DNA of 64,000 bases, from NCBI GenBank assembly GCA_913061145.1, contig CAJXUQ010000006.1, forward strand, positions 100,276 through 164,275. The letters run 5' to 3'. Below, piece after piece: positions 44,431-54,199 of this stretch; position 1 is the stretch's first letter; every line of letters begins with the position of its first letter. Source of the stretch: an uncultured Haliea sp. Lineage in GTDB: Bacteria > Pseudomonadota > Gammaproteobacteria > Pseudomonadales > Halieaceae. The notes below the pieces were generated by a model. The model made no database searches. It worked only from the letters and a program-made list of their open reading frames with translations, and had not been told where the DNA came from. The translations under genes and the position numbers were made by a program.

Positions 44431-45867
44431 ATGACGACCTCACTCGGTACCCGCGTTCTGTACGGCGCTGGCGGCGCTGTCGGCGCCGCCAAGGAAGCGG
44501 CGTACACGATGTTTATCCTGCTGTTCTACACGCAGGTGCTGGGCCTGAGCGGAACCATCACGGGTTTGATTATCGCGGTGAGCCTGATCTGGGACGGTAT
44601 TTCCGATCCACTCGTCGGTTCCCTCTCCGACCGGCTGCGCAGCCGGCACGGGCGTCGTCACCCTTTCATGGCGCTGAGCATCATCCCGCTGGGGCTGGGT
44701 TTTGTCGGCCTGTTCACCCCGCCGCAAGCAGTGGTCGACAACAGCACCTGGCTTGCAGGCTGGCTGCTGTTCTGGTCGCTGTGGGTGAGGACCTTTGTCA
44801 CGACCTTCGCCATACCCCATCTCGCGCTGTCGGCGGAAATCACCAGCGACTACCACGAACGCAGCCAGGTGCTCGGCGCGCGCATGGGCTTCATGTTCCT
44901 CAGCGCCGTGCTGCTGCCCGCCGTGGCCCTGACCGTCATCTTCCCCGAGCAGAATGGCGTGGACGGACGCTTTGATCCCTCGCGCTATCCGCTGTATGGC
45001 ATGCTGTCCTGCGCGGTGGTGTGGGTCATGGCGACACTCAGCACCCTGGGTACGCGGCGCCATATACAGCCGGAGGTGGCCCAGCCCGGGGGCAACAGTC
45101 GCACCACACTGCGGACCCTGTTCAGTGATCTGCGGCGCACCCTGGGCAACCGCAATTTTCGCCTGCTGATCGGCTACGACATCGCAGCCACCTCGGCCTA
45201 CGGTGTAATCAGCACGCTGAATATTCTGGTATGGACGTTCTTCTGGGCATTTTCCGCTGCCGAGATCTCCATCATCCTGTCCCTGCCAACGCTGCTCGGC
45301 GTGGCACTGGCCATGTTGACGCTGGGCCCCCTCGGCCGCCGTTTTTCCAAGCAGCGCCTGGTGCAGCTGTCACTCTCCTGCCTGATTCTCAATTGCCTGT
45401 GGCTCTACCCACTGCAACTGTTCGGCTGGTTGCCAACCGACAGCAGCAGCCTGACCTTCATCCTGAACTTTATCTTCATGCTCATCTTCATGTACCTGTT
45501 CATGGTGCGCATCGTCAGCAGCACCTCCATCGTGGCCGACCTCACCGACGAGCATGAACTGGACCACGGCATGCGGCAGGAAGCCGGGTTTTTCTCCGTC
45601 ATCAACTTCGTCAGCAAGCTGGCAACCGTCGCCGGGCCGCTCTACGGTGGCCTGGCACTGGACATCATCGGCCTGGAAACCGGGATGCGCCCCGGTGACG
45701 TACCTCTCGCCACGCAGCATGGCCTGGTCTACGCACTCGGCCTCGGGGTCATTCCACCCCTGCTGGCCGCGCTGTGGATTATTTCGCGCGTCAGCAGCAG
45801 CCAGGCCCATGTTGAGGCGGTGCAGGCGCAGATTGCCGCGCGGCGACAGACCAACCCCGAAGGCTGA
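44431..45867 (+). CDS. GPH-family (MelB-like) MFS transporter
   Basis: 478 residues and twelve hydrophobic segments. The GPH signature is present: YGAGGAVGAAKEAAY at the N-terminus, then WDGISDPLVGSLSDRLRSRHGRRHPFM. Later VADLTDEHELDHGMRQEAGFF is typical of the family's C-terminal half. Members co-transport glycosides or sugars, and related ones carry other organic molecules, with Na+ or H+. The adjacent zinc-ribbon and DAHP synthase genes give no substrate hint. Confidence 0.88.
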   Translation: MTTSLGTRVLYGAGGAVGAAKEAAYTMFILLFYTQVLGLSGTITGLIIAVSLIWDGISDPLVGSLSDRLRSRHGRRHPFMALSIIPLGLGFVGLFTPPQAVVDNSTWLAGWLLFWSLWVRTFVTTFAIPHLALSAEITSDYHERSQVLGARMGFMFLSAVLLPAVALTVIFPEQNGVDGRFDPSRYPLYGMLSCAVVWVMATLSTLGTRRHIQPEVAQPGGNSRTTLRTLFSDLRRTLGNRNFRLLIGYDIAATSAYGVISTLNILVWTFFWAFSAAEISIILSLPTLLGVALAMLTLGPLGRRFSKQRLVQLSLSCLILNCLWLYPLQLFGWLPTDSSSLTFILNFIFMLIFMYLFMVRIVSSTSIVADLTDEHELDHGMRQEAGFFSVINFVSKLATVAGPLYGGLALDIIGLETGMRPGDVPLATQHGLVYALGLGVIPPLLAALWIISRVSSSQAHVEAVQAQIAARRQTNPEG

Positions 45868-45940
45868 CACCAGCAGGTTGCCTTGTCGGCCCGGCAGCCG
45901 TGCGCGACAATGGCCGACCACATTCCCGAACGGCACCCCA

Positions 45941-47011
45941 ATGACCGACCACAACCTGCCAGACCTCACGGATGACGTGCGCATTCACGGCGCACAGCCG
46001 TTAATCACGCCCTGGGTATTGGCCGAGGAGTTGCCACTACCCGCAGCACAACGTGGCGCCATTGCCAGTGCGCGGCGGACCATCGAGTCCGTACTCGCTG
46101 GCGAGGACCGCCGCCTGCTGGCGATCGTGGGCCCCTGCTCTGTGCACGACCCGGTTGCGCTGCTGGATTTCGCCAGTCAATTGCAAAGCGCCTGCGCACC
46201 ACTTGAGGATGCGATTCTGCCGGTGCTGCGGGTGTATTTCGAGAAACCGCGCACGGTTGTGGGTTGGAAGGGACTGATCAACGACCCCGACCTGGACGGC
46301 AGCTTCCGCATCAACAAGGGGCTGCGCCAGGCCCGCCGTGTGCTGCTGGACGTGGCCACACTGGGCCTGCCCGCCGCCAGTGAATTCCTCGACACCACCT
46401 TTGGCCAGTACTACGCCGATCTGGTGAGCTTCGGGGCCATCGGTGCGCGCACGGTGGAAAGCCAGATTCACCGCGAACTGGCCTCCGGCCTGTCCATGCC
46501 GGTGGGCTTCAAGAACGGGACCAACGGCAACATCGATGTCGCCATCGATGCCATTCGCTCCGCGCGCCACAGCCACTGGTTCCCATCGCTGACCAAGGAA
46601 GGCACGCCGGCGATACTCCACTCCACCGGCAACCCTCACGGTTACCTGATCCTGCGTGGTGGCAGTGCCACCGGCGCCAACTACCACGCCGCTGCGGTGC
46701 AGGCCGCGGCAACAGCGCTGGCACAGCACGACCTGCCTGCATCCCTGATTGTGGATTGCAGCCACGGCAACAGCGACAAAGACCCGGGGCGCCAGGCCGT
46801 GGTGGTATCGTCGCTCTGCGATCAGATGGAGCAGGGGCAGCGTGCCATCCGGGGTGTGATGCTGGAAAGCCACCTGCTGCGTGGCAACCAGCCAATCGCC
46901 GAACGCGAGACGCTCAACTACGGCCAGAGCATCACCGACGCCTGCCTGTCACTGGCGGAGACGGTGCCGCTGCTGGAGCAACTGGCGGCGGCCGTGCGCC
47001 GCAGCCAGTGA
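45941..47011 (+). CDS. 3-deoxy-7-phosphoheptulonate (DAHP) synthase, class I
   Basis: 356 residues. AroF/G/H pattern: IVGPCSVHD near residue 63, VYFEKPRTVVGWKGLINDP, VGFKNGTNGN, LRGGSATGANY, and the metal-binding DCSHGNSDKD near residue 268. It condenses phosphoenolpyruvate with erythrose-4-phosphate as the first step of aromatic amino acid synthesis. The feedback-inhibition type (Phe, Tyr or Trp) cannot be told from the sequence by eye. It is convergent with the DUF481 gene, 7 bases apart. Confidence 0.95.
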   Translation: MTDHNLPDLTDDVRIHGAQPLITPWVLAEELPLPAAQRGAIASARRTIESVLAGEDRRLLAIVGPCSVHDPVALLDFASQLQSACAPLEDAILPVLRVYFEKPRTVVGWKGLINDPDLDGSFRINKGLRQARRVLLDVATLGLPAASEFLDTTFGQYYADLVSFGAIGARTVESQIHRELASGLSMPVGFKNGTNGNIDVAIDAIRSARHSHWFPSLTKEGTPAILHSTGNPHGYLILRGGSATGANYHAAAVQAAATALAQHDLPASLIVDCSHGNSDKDPGRQAVVVSSLCDQMEQGQRAIRGVMLESHLLRGNQPIAERETLNYGQSITDACLSLAETVPLLEQLAAAVRRSQ

Positions 47012-47018
47012 AGCCGGT

Positions 47019-48059
47019 CTACCAGCTGTAACCCACGCGGAAACGGTAGGTCTGGTCCATTTTGTCCACCTCGGGTGGCAGGCCGGAATCGTACTCGAGC
47101 AGGATTTCCGCAGCGCCTTCGATGTTGAACATCAGCGGGAACGACAGGCCCAGGGTGAGGTCGAGAATAACATCCTCCAACTGGTCCAGGTTCCAGATGC
47201 CGGTGTGTTTCAGGTATAGCTTGGACACATCGCTGATGTAGTTGCTGGAGGCATCGACCGACCAGTTCATACCCAGGTAGTCCTGGTCTTCCGCGACAAT
47301 ATAGTCCTCATTGACATAGACGCCGCCCACTTCCGCGGAGAGGGTCAAGAGGGGACGCTCATGGAACTGGCGACCGATGTAGGGACCGACGTAGTAGCGC
47401 AGGTCGAGGTCGGCAAACTTGTCGTGCTCTGCCGATGCATTCACACCCCAGTAGAGGGGCCCTTCGAGGAAGCGGTCATACTTGCCAAGCGCTGTCCAGT
47501 TTTGAGCATTCTTGACCTCGTTGGCCTCATCGTTCTCGCCATTGACACGCACCGTGTAGCGGTCCTGAAGGCTGCGCCAAACGCTCTCCAGGCTGTAATC
47601 CAACTCATCCGTATCGGTATTGCCGCGCTGCATCTCCAGCGCCAGGCTGGCCAACCCGGTCCAGCGGTAGCCCATGCCCAGCTCCCAGGGCTGCGGGTTG
47701 CTGACGGCAAGTTCCTGCAGCGGATAGGTCGCCGCGGGCGCTCCTGCAGATGCCAGCAGCAGGGTTTCGTCCTCGACACGCAGCGCCGGCTCCTCAACCA
47801 CCGTGCCATCAGCGAGCTTGAGCACAATCGGCTCGCTGGCCGTAAGGCTTGCCACCTGATCCTGCTGTATCTTGAGCGTGCCTGCAAACTCGGTATCCAC
47901 AGTAACAACACCATCGCGCACGCCAGTGACTGTTCCCAGAATACGAGAGCCGTTTTTGAGAACGATTTCGTCAGCAGCAAGTGCGCTCCCCGCGAGCATG
48001 CCTGACGCCAGCGCTACGGCGGTCACCGCCGGGCGCAAAGAGTGAATAATCCGCTTCAT
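47019..48059 (-). CDS. DUF481 outer-membrane/periplasmic protein
   Basis: 346 residues from the ATG at 48059 (GGGGAAC upstream). Signal peptide to about residue 29 (SALA/ADE). An N-terminal SH3-like stretch, LKNGSRILGTVTGVRDGVVT (about residues 33-55), precedes a DUF481 beta-rich body with alternating aromatic strands and a terminal phenylalanine-type ending, FRVGYSW, usual for outer-membrane beta-barrels. Function of the family is unknown; it is thought to be a salt- or alkali-linked porin-like protein. Confidence 0.82.
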   Translation of the reverse strand: MKRIIHSLRPAVTAVALASGMLAGSALAADEIVLKNGSRILGTVTGVRDGVVTVDTEFAGTLKIQQDQVASLTASEPIVLKLADGTVVEEPALRVEDETLLLASAGAPAATYPLQELAVSNPQPWELGMGYRWTGLASLALEMQRGNTDTDELDYSLESVWRSLQDRYTVRVNGENDEANEVKNAQNWTALGKYDRFLEGPLYWGVNASAEHDKFADLDLRYYVGPYIGRQFHERPLLTLSAEVGGVYVNEDYIVAEDQDYLGMNWSVDASSNYISDVSKLYLKHTGIWNLDQLEDVILDLTLGLSFPLMFNIEGAAEILLEYDSGLPPEVDKMDQTYRFRVGYSW

Positions 48060-48170
48060 GTTCCCCAGTTCCTTGAATTCATCGAGCACCGCCTATAATA
48101 CAGGATTTGCCTCGCCTTATGCGCATGCTCGGCGGCTGGTAGACTGGCCCCTTCAATCTGGGAGATCACT

Positions 48171-49529
48171 GTGAGCGAGAAAGATTACGACCTGTTTGTC
48201 ATCGGCGCCGGCTCCGGCGGCGTGCGCGCCGCACGCATGGCGGCGAGCTTCGGCGCCCGTGTGGCAATCGCCGAAGACCGCTATATGGGCGGCACCTGCG
48301 TCAACGTGGGATGTGTGCCAAAAAAACTCTATGTCTACGCATCTGAGTTCGGCAAGGCATTTGAGGACGCCCGGGGATTTGGCTGGGACAGCAGCAAACC
48401 GGCGTTTGACTGGGCAACCTTGCGCGACAACAAGAAAACGGAAATTTCCCGACTGAACGCGATCTACCGCAAGATGCTCAAAGGGGCCAACGCCGACGTC
48501 ATCGACGGCCGGGCGCGCATCGTCAACGCGACGACCGTCGCCGTGGGGGACCGCGAATACAGCGCCGGAAAGATCCTCATCGCCACCGGAGGCTGGCCGC
48601 ATATTCCGCAGTTTCCCGGCAGCGAACTGGCGATCACCTCCAACGACGTGTTTGACCTGGACAGCTTTCCCGAGCGCCTGGTGATCGTCGGTGGCGGCTA
48701 CATTGCCGTGGAGTTCGCCGGCATCTTCAACGGCCTGGGGTCGCACGTCACACAGCTGTATCGCGGCCCGCTGTTCCTCCGCGGCTTCGATGCCGATATC
48801 CGCGCGCACGCGGCGCGGGAGATTGCCAAAACCGGCGTGGATCTGCGCTTCGAGGTTAACGTCGAATCCATCTCACGCGGCGCTGACGGCCTGGAACTGG
48901 AGCTCACGGATGGGTCACGGCTCACCGCCGATGCCGTGCTGTATGCGACCGGACGCAAGTCGCACCTCGACGGCCTGGGCCTGGAGCAGACCGGCATCAA
49001 GCTCACCGAGTTTGGCACCATCGCCGTGGACGAGCATTTCGAGACCGATGAGCCCGGCATCTTTGCCCTGGGAGACGTGATCGGTGGCATGGAGCTCACG
49101 CCGGTCGCGCTGGCGGAAGGCATGGCCTTCGCGCGACGCCAGTTCGGTGAGGCGGGCCAGCAGGTCGACTATGACTTCATACCCACCGCCGTTTTCTGCC
49201 AGCCGAATATCGGCACGGTAGGGTTCACGGAGGAGCAGGCGCGGGCGAAGTTCGGCCATATCCGCCTGTTCAAGGCAACCTTCCGCCCGATGAAGCACAC
49301 CATCAGCGGTCGCGACGAACAAACCTTCATGAAACTCGTCGTCGACAAGGCCACCGACCGCGTGGTGGGCCTGCACATGATGGGGCCCGATGCCGGAGAA
49401 ATTGTTCAGGGTATGGCTATCGCACTGCGTGCAGGTGCTACCAAGGCACTGTTCGATTCCACCATCGGCATCCATCCCACCGCTGCCGAAGAGTTCGTCA
49501 CCATGCGCGAACCCTGGCACGAAGACTGA
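48171..49529 (+). CDS. gor: Glutathione-disulfide reductase
   Basis: 452 residues from a GTG at 48171 (GGGAG upstream). FAD site [16 protein letters not shown], redox disulfide C43-VNVG-C48 followed by PKK, NADPH site [15 protein letters not shown], and the C-terminal active-site HPT (GIHPTAAEE). The LRGFD segment matches glutathione rather than other disulfide reductases. It keeps glutathione reduced using NADPH in the cytoplasm. It starts a run of five same-strand genes and lies 19 bases before the ABC ATPase gene. Confidence 0.93.
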   Translation: MSEKDYDLFVIGAGSGGVRAARMAASFGARVAIAEDRYMGGTCVNVGCVPKKLYVYASEFGKAFEDARGFGWDSSKPAFDWATLRDNKKTEISRLNAIYRKMLKGANADVIDGRARIVNATTVAVGDREYSAGKILIATGGWPHIPQFPGSELAITSNDVFDLDSFPERLVIVGGGYIAVEFAGIFNGLGSHVTQLYRGPLFLRGFDADIRAHAAREIAKTGVDLRFEVNVESISRGADGLELELTDGSRLTADAVLYATGRKSHLDGLGLEQTGIKLTEFGTIAVDEHFETDEPGIFALGDVIGGMELTPVALAEGMAFARRQFGEAGQQVDYDFIPTAVFCQPNIGTVGFTEEQARAKFGHIRLFKATFRPMKHTISGRDEQTFMKLVVDKATDRVVGLHMMGPDAGEIVQGMAIALRAGATKALFDSTIGIHPTAAEEFVTMREPWHED

Positions 49530-49548
49530 ACAGACCGGCGATTTCCGC

Positions 49549-50487
49549 ATGATATCTGTCGATTCGCTGTCCAGACGCTACGGCAACACACTGGCCGTGG
49601 ACAACGTTTCGTTCGAGATTGGCGCCAACGAGGTGGTTGGTCTGCTGGGGCACAACGGCGCCGGCAAGACCACAATCATGCGCATGCTCAGCGGTTATCT
49701 GGAGCCCTCCACCGGCAGTGTGACTGTCGCCGGCGTCGACATGGCAGAGGGTGCCCGCCAGGTGCAGGCGACCCTGGGTTATCTTCCTGAGCACCTGCCG
49801 ATCTACCCCGAAATGCTGGTGGCGGACTACCTTGACTATGTGGCGACGCTGAAGGGCATCCCGCGGCGTGAGCGCGCTCTGGCGCTGCAGGAAGCCATTG
49901 CCGCAACGGCACTGGGGGAACGCGCACTGGACCCGATCCACCAGCTTTCCCGCGGGCTGCGCCAGCGCGTGGGGGTGGCGCAGGCAATCCTCGGCCAGCC
50001 ACAACTGCTGATTCTGGATGAACCCACCAATGGCCTGGACCCCGGGCAGACCAGCCAGATGCGCGACCTGCTGCGGCGGCTGGCGCGGCGCGCCACGGTA
50101 ATTCTCTCCACGCACATCATGCAGGAGGTTGAGGCGGTCTGCGACCGGGTGCTGGTGATGGCCGCTGGCCGTCTGGTACTGGACGCACCGCTGGCCGATC
50201 TGCGTAAAAGCCGCACCCTGGTGCTGCGCGCGGGCACCGAGGAGCCCGATCTCGAGCGCTGGCTGCGCCGGCTGCCGCAGATTGCGGCCGTACATCCGCG
50301 CGCCGACATCGCCGGAGGAGAAAGCTGGCTGCTCACACTGCGTGAAAACGCAGACGCCGACACCGCGGCAAACAATATTGCCCAGTGCGTGGTCCGGGCC
50401 GGCGCCAGCCTGTTCCAGTTGCAGCCCCAACTGCGCGACCTCGACAGCATCTTCCGGGATGCCACATCCGGGAAGGCCGGCACGTGA
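49549..50487 (+). CDS. ABC transporter ATPase, GldA-like
   Basis: 312 residues from the ATG at 49549. ABC motifs: Walker A GHNGAGKTT, signature LSRGLRQRVGVAQA (LSRGL in place of LSGGQ), Walker B LLILDEPTNGLD and the H-loop STHIMQEVE. The C-terminal domain is extended. It belongs to the gliding/Nos-type ATPases that work with GldF/GldG-like membrane subunits, which here follow at once. Its stop overlaps the next start as GTGA (50484-50487), so translation is coupled. The transported substrate is unknown. Confidence 0.9.
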   Translation: MISVDSLSRRYGNTLAVDNVSFEIGANEVVGLLGHNGAGKTTIMRMLSGYLEPSTGSVTVAGVDMAEGARQVQATLGYLPEHLPIYPEMLVADYLDYVATLKGIPRRERALALQEAIAATALGERALDPIHQLSRGLRQRVGVAQAILGQPQLLILDEPTNGLDPGQTSQMRDLLRRLARRATVILSTHIMQEVEAVCDRVLVMAAGRLVLDAPLADLRKSRTLVLRAGTEEPDLERWLRRLPQIAAVHPRADIAGGESWLLTLRENADADTAANNIAQCVVRAGASLFQLQPQLRDLDSIFRDATSGKAGT

Positions 50488-53318
50488 CCACCAACAGCGT
50501 CATTCGTCGCGTGGCACAGAAGGAGGTGCGGCTGTTTTTCGGCTCACCTGTCGCCTGGCTGTTCCTGGCCGGTTTTGCGGCGCTGACCCTGTTCCTGTTT
50601 TTCTGGGTGGAATCCTGGTTCGCGCGCAACATTGCCGATGTGCGGCCGCTGTTTGAATGGATGCCGCTGCTGCTGATACCGCTCAGCGCGGCCCTGACCA
50701 TGCGCATGTGGAGTGAAGAACGCCGCACCGGCACCCTTGAGCACGTGTTGGTGCAACCGGTAGGCATCTGGCGCTTCGTGCTGGGGAAATTCCTCGCCTG
50801 CACCGGCCTGCTACTGCTGGCGCTGCTGGCAACGCTGCCCCTGCCAGTCAGTGCCGCGCTCATGGCCGACCTCGACTGGGGCCCGGTCGCTGCGGGGTAC
50901 CTGGCCTCGCTGCTACTCGGCGCGGTATACATCAGCATTGGACTGTTTGTGTCCGCACGCACGGATAACCCCATTGTGAGCCTCATCGGCAGCGCGGTTC
51001 TGGGTAGCCTGCTGTATCTGGCGAGCAGCAGCACGCTGACAGCCCTGGTCACCGACAGCAGCGCCGAGTGGCTGCGCCTGCTGGGCAGCGGCGCGCGCTT
51101 CGACAATATCACCCGGGGCGTGCTCGACATCCGCGACCTGGGGTGGTGCCTGAGCCTGATCATCGGCTTTCTGGCCCTGAACGTGTTCAGTCTGGAGCGC
51201 GAGCGCTGGGCCCGCGACATACGTAGCCGCAAGCAGCAGCGGGCGACCGCCGCGATCTTACTGCTGCTAGCCAACCTGCTGCTGGCCAACCTCTGGCTGC
51301 AGCCGCTGTCCGGCATGAGGCTGGATGTTACCGAAGGCAGACTGTACTCACTCTCGCCCACCACGCAGCAGATCCTTGGCCAGCTGCAGGAGCCCCTGTT
51401 AATCCGGGGCTATTTCAGCGATCGCACCCATCCCCTGCTGGCGCCCCTGGTGCCGCAGCTGCGCGACCTGATTGAGGAGTATGCCAGCGCGAGCAGCGGC
51501 AGGATCAGGGTTGAGTTCATCGATCCGGCGGAACACCCGGAGCTGGAGCGCGAGGCACGGGACCGCTTCCGCATGAACGCCACCCCGCTGCAGATCGCGG
51601 ATCGTTACCAGTCAACGCTGGTCAATGCCTGGTTCCACATCCTGGTGCGCTATGGCGATGAGTTCACGACGCTCGGCTTCACCGACCTGATCGATGTGCG
51701 CAGCGCCGGCAACACGGAGGCGGAGGTGCGCCTACGCAATCCGGAGTTCGACCTGACACGGGCAATCCGGGATGTACTGCAGCAGTACCAGCTGGGCGAT
51801 GACCTGTTCAGCACCATCGAACAACCCGTGCAGCTGGTGGCGTATGTTTCTCCCCACGCCCTGCTGCCGGAGCGGCTGCGCCAGTACCGCGACGCCATCC
51901 AGGCGCAACTGGATGCGCAGGTTGCCAACTCCGGTGGCAAGTTCAGTTACCGCTTTGCAGAGCCCGAAGCCAATGACGGCGCGCTGGCGCAACACCTGGC
52001 CGACACCTGGGGCTTTCAGCCGATGATCGCCGGGCTGGGAGAAGAGCAGCGTTTCTGGTTCTACCTCACGCTGGAAGACGAGCGCCAGGTGGTACAGCTG
52101 CCCACCGATGCCTTCGATCCGGACGACTTCGCCACCGTGCTGGAGGCGGGTCTGCGCCGCTTCGCCGGTGGCCTGACCAAAACCGTGGCGCTGGCCGTGC
52201 CGGAGATGAATGAGCAAATGGCACGCTTTCACCTCGGCGCGCCCACGTTCGCCAATCTTGAGCAGGCCATCACCCGGGACTACACCATTCGCAGCGAACA
52301 GCTCAGCGATGGCAGTGTCGACCCCGACGCGGACATCCTCGCCGTCGTTGCACCGCGCGCGCTGGATGCCGCCAGCCTGTTTGCCATCGACCAGTTCCTG
52401 ATGCGGGGTGGCACGGTTGTACTGGCAACCGCTCCGTTCAGCGTGGAGCTCAGCAATGGCGAGATGCGATTGCTGGACTATCCCAGCGGCCTCGACACAT
52501 GGCTGGCAGCACACGGACTGCACATTGCGCCTGAACTGGTGCTCGATGAACAGAATGCACCATTCCCGGCGCCGGTTCTGCGCCGCGTGGGTGACTACGA
52601 GTTCCGCGATGTACAGATGATCGACTACCCCTACTTCCTCGACATCAGGCCACCGGCACTGAACCCGCAACACCCGATCACCGCCAACCTGCCGCAGCTG
52701 ACACTGGGCTGGGCGGCGCCTATCGAGGTGCAGCCCGTTCAGGGCCTGCGCAGCATCACACTGCTGCGCAGTTCAGAGCGGGCCTGGACGTCGGCAAATC
52801 GCGATATTCTGCCGCAGCAGGAAGGTCAGGCCGGTCCCCGCTTTGTCGTCGAAGGGGAAACCGGCAGCCAGGTCCTGGGCGTTGTGCTGGAGGGCCGCTT
52901 CCAGTCGGCCTTCGCGTCCCGGGGGGCGCCAGCCATCGGCGCAGAGAACGGGCGTGAACCACGGGGCCTGCTCCGGCGATCCGCGGAATCCGCACGGTTG
53001 GTGCTGTTCAGTTCCAACGACTTCATGGACGACCAGATGCTGAACGCCATGGTCGCTGCAGCAGGCACACAGTACCTGAGCCCCCTGGAGCTGTTCATGA
53101 ATACCCTGGAGTGGTCGCTGCAGGATCAGTCACTGCTGTCCATCCGCAATCGGGCACATTTCAACCGCACTCTGCCACCGATGAGCCGCGAGGCCCAGCA
53201 GTGGATCGAGTACCTGAACTATGGCCTTGCGGTCGTCTGGTTGCTGATACTGGCTGGCGTGCACCGCTTGCGCACCTCGCTGCGCCGGCGCGCCTACCGG
53301 CGGAGGCTGGGACTGTGA
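50484..53318 (+). CDS. GldF-GldG-type fusion: ABC permease plus auxiliary domain
   Basis: 944 residues from a GTG at 50484. Residues 1 to about 260 are an ABC-2-type permease with six spans (AQKEVRLFFGSPVAWLFLAG; WSEERRTGTLEHVLVQPVG). A hydrophobic segment near 275 leads into a long periplasmic GldG-like part (LDVTEGRLYSLSPTTQQILG near 295), with two DUF4350/PF09822-like domains and a C-terminal membrane anchor (YGLAVVWLLILAGV). In Bacteroidota GldF and GldG are separate, while proteobacterial homologues are often fused as here. It overlaps the genes on both sides by 4 bases. Confidence 0.87.
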   Translation: MTTNSVIRRVAQKEVRLFFGSPVAWLFLAGFAALTLFLFFWVESWFARNIADVRPLFEWMPLLLIPLSAALTMRMWSEERRTGTLEHVLVQPVGIWRFVLGKFLACTGLLLLALLATLPLPVSAALMADLDWGPVAAGYLASLLLGAVYISIGLFVSARTDNPIVSLIGSAVLGSLLYLASSSTLTALVTDSSAEWLRLLGSGARFDNITRGVLDIRDLGWCLSLIIGFLALNVFSLERERWARDIRSRKQQRATAAILLLLANLLLANLWLQPLSGMRLDVTEGRLYSLSPTTQQILGQLQEPLLIRGYFSDRTHPLLAPLVPQLRDLIEEYASASSGRIRVEFIDPAEHPELEREARDRFRMNATPLQIADRYQSTLVNAWFHILVRYGDEFTTLGFTDLIDVRSAGNTEAEVRLRNPEFDLTRAIRDVLQQYQLGDDLFSTIEQPVQLVAYVSPHALLPERLRQYRDAIQAQLDAQVANSGGKFSYRFAEPEANDGALAQHLADTWGFQPMIAGLGEEQRFWFYLTLEDERQVVQLPTDAFDPDDFATVLEAGLRRFAGGLTKTVALAVPEMNEQMARFHLGAPTFANLEQAITRDYTIRSEQLSDGSVDPDADILAVVAPRALDAASLFAIDQFLMRGGTVVLATAPFSVELSNGEMRLLDYPSGLDTWLAAHGLHIAPELVLDEQNAPFPAPVLRRVGDYEFRDVQMIDYPYFLDIRPPALNPQHPITANLPQLTLGWAAPIEVQPVQGLRSITLLRSSERAWTSANRDILPQQEGQAGPRFVVEGETGSQVLGVVLEGRFQSAFASRGAPAIGAENGREPRGLLRRSAESARLVLFSSNDFMDDQMLNAMVAAAGTQYLSPLELFMNTLEWSLQDQSLLSIRNRAHFNRTLPPMSREAQQWIEYLNYGLAVVWLLILAGVHRLRTSLRRRAYRRRLGL

Positions 53319-54199
53319 TTCGCGTGCTGCTGCTGATACTGATGATCCAGTGCGCCATCACCGCCGCCGTCTACTGGCCGCAGGAGCACCTCGCGGCAGA
53401 GAACCCGGGCGAAGCGCTGCTCAGCGTTGCAGCGGAAACCGTCACGCGGATCAGCATCGCCGATGCACAGGGCGCGGAGGTTGAGCTGCTGCGCACCCCC
53501 GCGGGGTGGACCCTGCCTGAACTGGCGGGTCTCAGCGCCGATTCGGCGCAGGTCGATCGCCTGCTGAAGGCGATAACAGAGGTCAGGCACGGCTTTCCCG
53601 TTGCCTCCAGTGTGCCGGCACGGCAGCGTTTCGAGGTCGCGGACTACCACTACCAGCGGCGTATCCGCCTCTCCACCGCGGAGGGCGAGGAGAGCACGGT
53701 GTTCCTCGGCACGGCGCCGGCCTTCCAGCAGGTTCATGCGCGCCATGCAAACCGGGATCCCATCTACAGCCTGCCCTTCAGTGCGTTCGATGCACCCGCA
53801 AACGCCGGCGGCTGGCTTGACCGGACTCTGTTGCGCGTAGCGGACCCGCAGCGGGTGCGGGGTGACGGGTTCCAGCTCACCCGCGAGGGCAACCGCTGGC
53901 AGTCGGCCACAGGTGCATCACCTGAGCCGCGGGAGCTGGAGGCGCTGCTACTGGGACTGGCCAACCTGCAGGTAGACGGCGTGGCCGATGAAGATCAGCG
54001 ACGGCAGCTCAGTGCCCGCCAACCGGCCTTCAGCCTTGCAACCGGCGACGCCGAAGGCGAGCGGCAGCTGGCGTTCTATACGCTGGAGGACAAACAGTTC
54101 GTGCGCGATGCCCGCTACGACCTGTTTTTCACCCTCAGCGCCTACGACTTCGACCGGCTGCGCACACTGGATGTGGACCGCCTGAACGGTGGTCCATGA
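53315..54199 (+). CDS. DUF4340 domain protein
   Basis: 294 residues from a GTG at 53315 overlapping the preceding stop. An N-terminal signal or anchor (LLLILMIQCAITAAVYW) is followed by two DUF4340 repeats: VTRISIADAQGAEVELLRTP and a second after WLDRTLLRVADPQRV. DUF4340 proteins accompany GldF/GldG-type ABC systems and sit on the periplasmic face; their role is unknown. Its stop overlaps the AraC start as ATGA (54196-54199). Confidence 0.85.
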   Translation: MIRVLLLILMIQCAITAAVYWPQEHLAAENPGEALLSVAAETVTRISIADAQGAEVELLRTPAGWTLPELAGLSADSAQVDRLLKAITEVRHGFPVASSVPARQRFEVADYHYQRRIRLSTAEGEESTVFLGTAPAFQQVHARHANRDPIYSLPFSAFDAPANAGGWLDRTLLRVADPQRVRGDGFQLTREGNRWQSATGASPEPRELEALLLGLANLQVDGVADEDQRRQLSARQPAFSLATGDAEGERQLAFYTLEDKQFVRDARYDLFFTLSAYDFDRLRTLDVDRLNGGP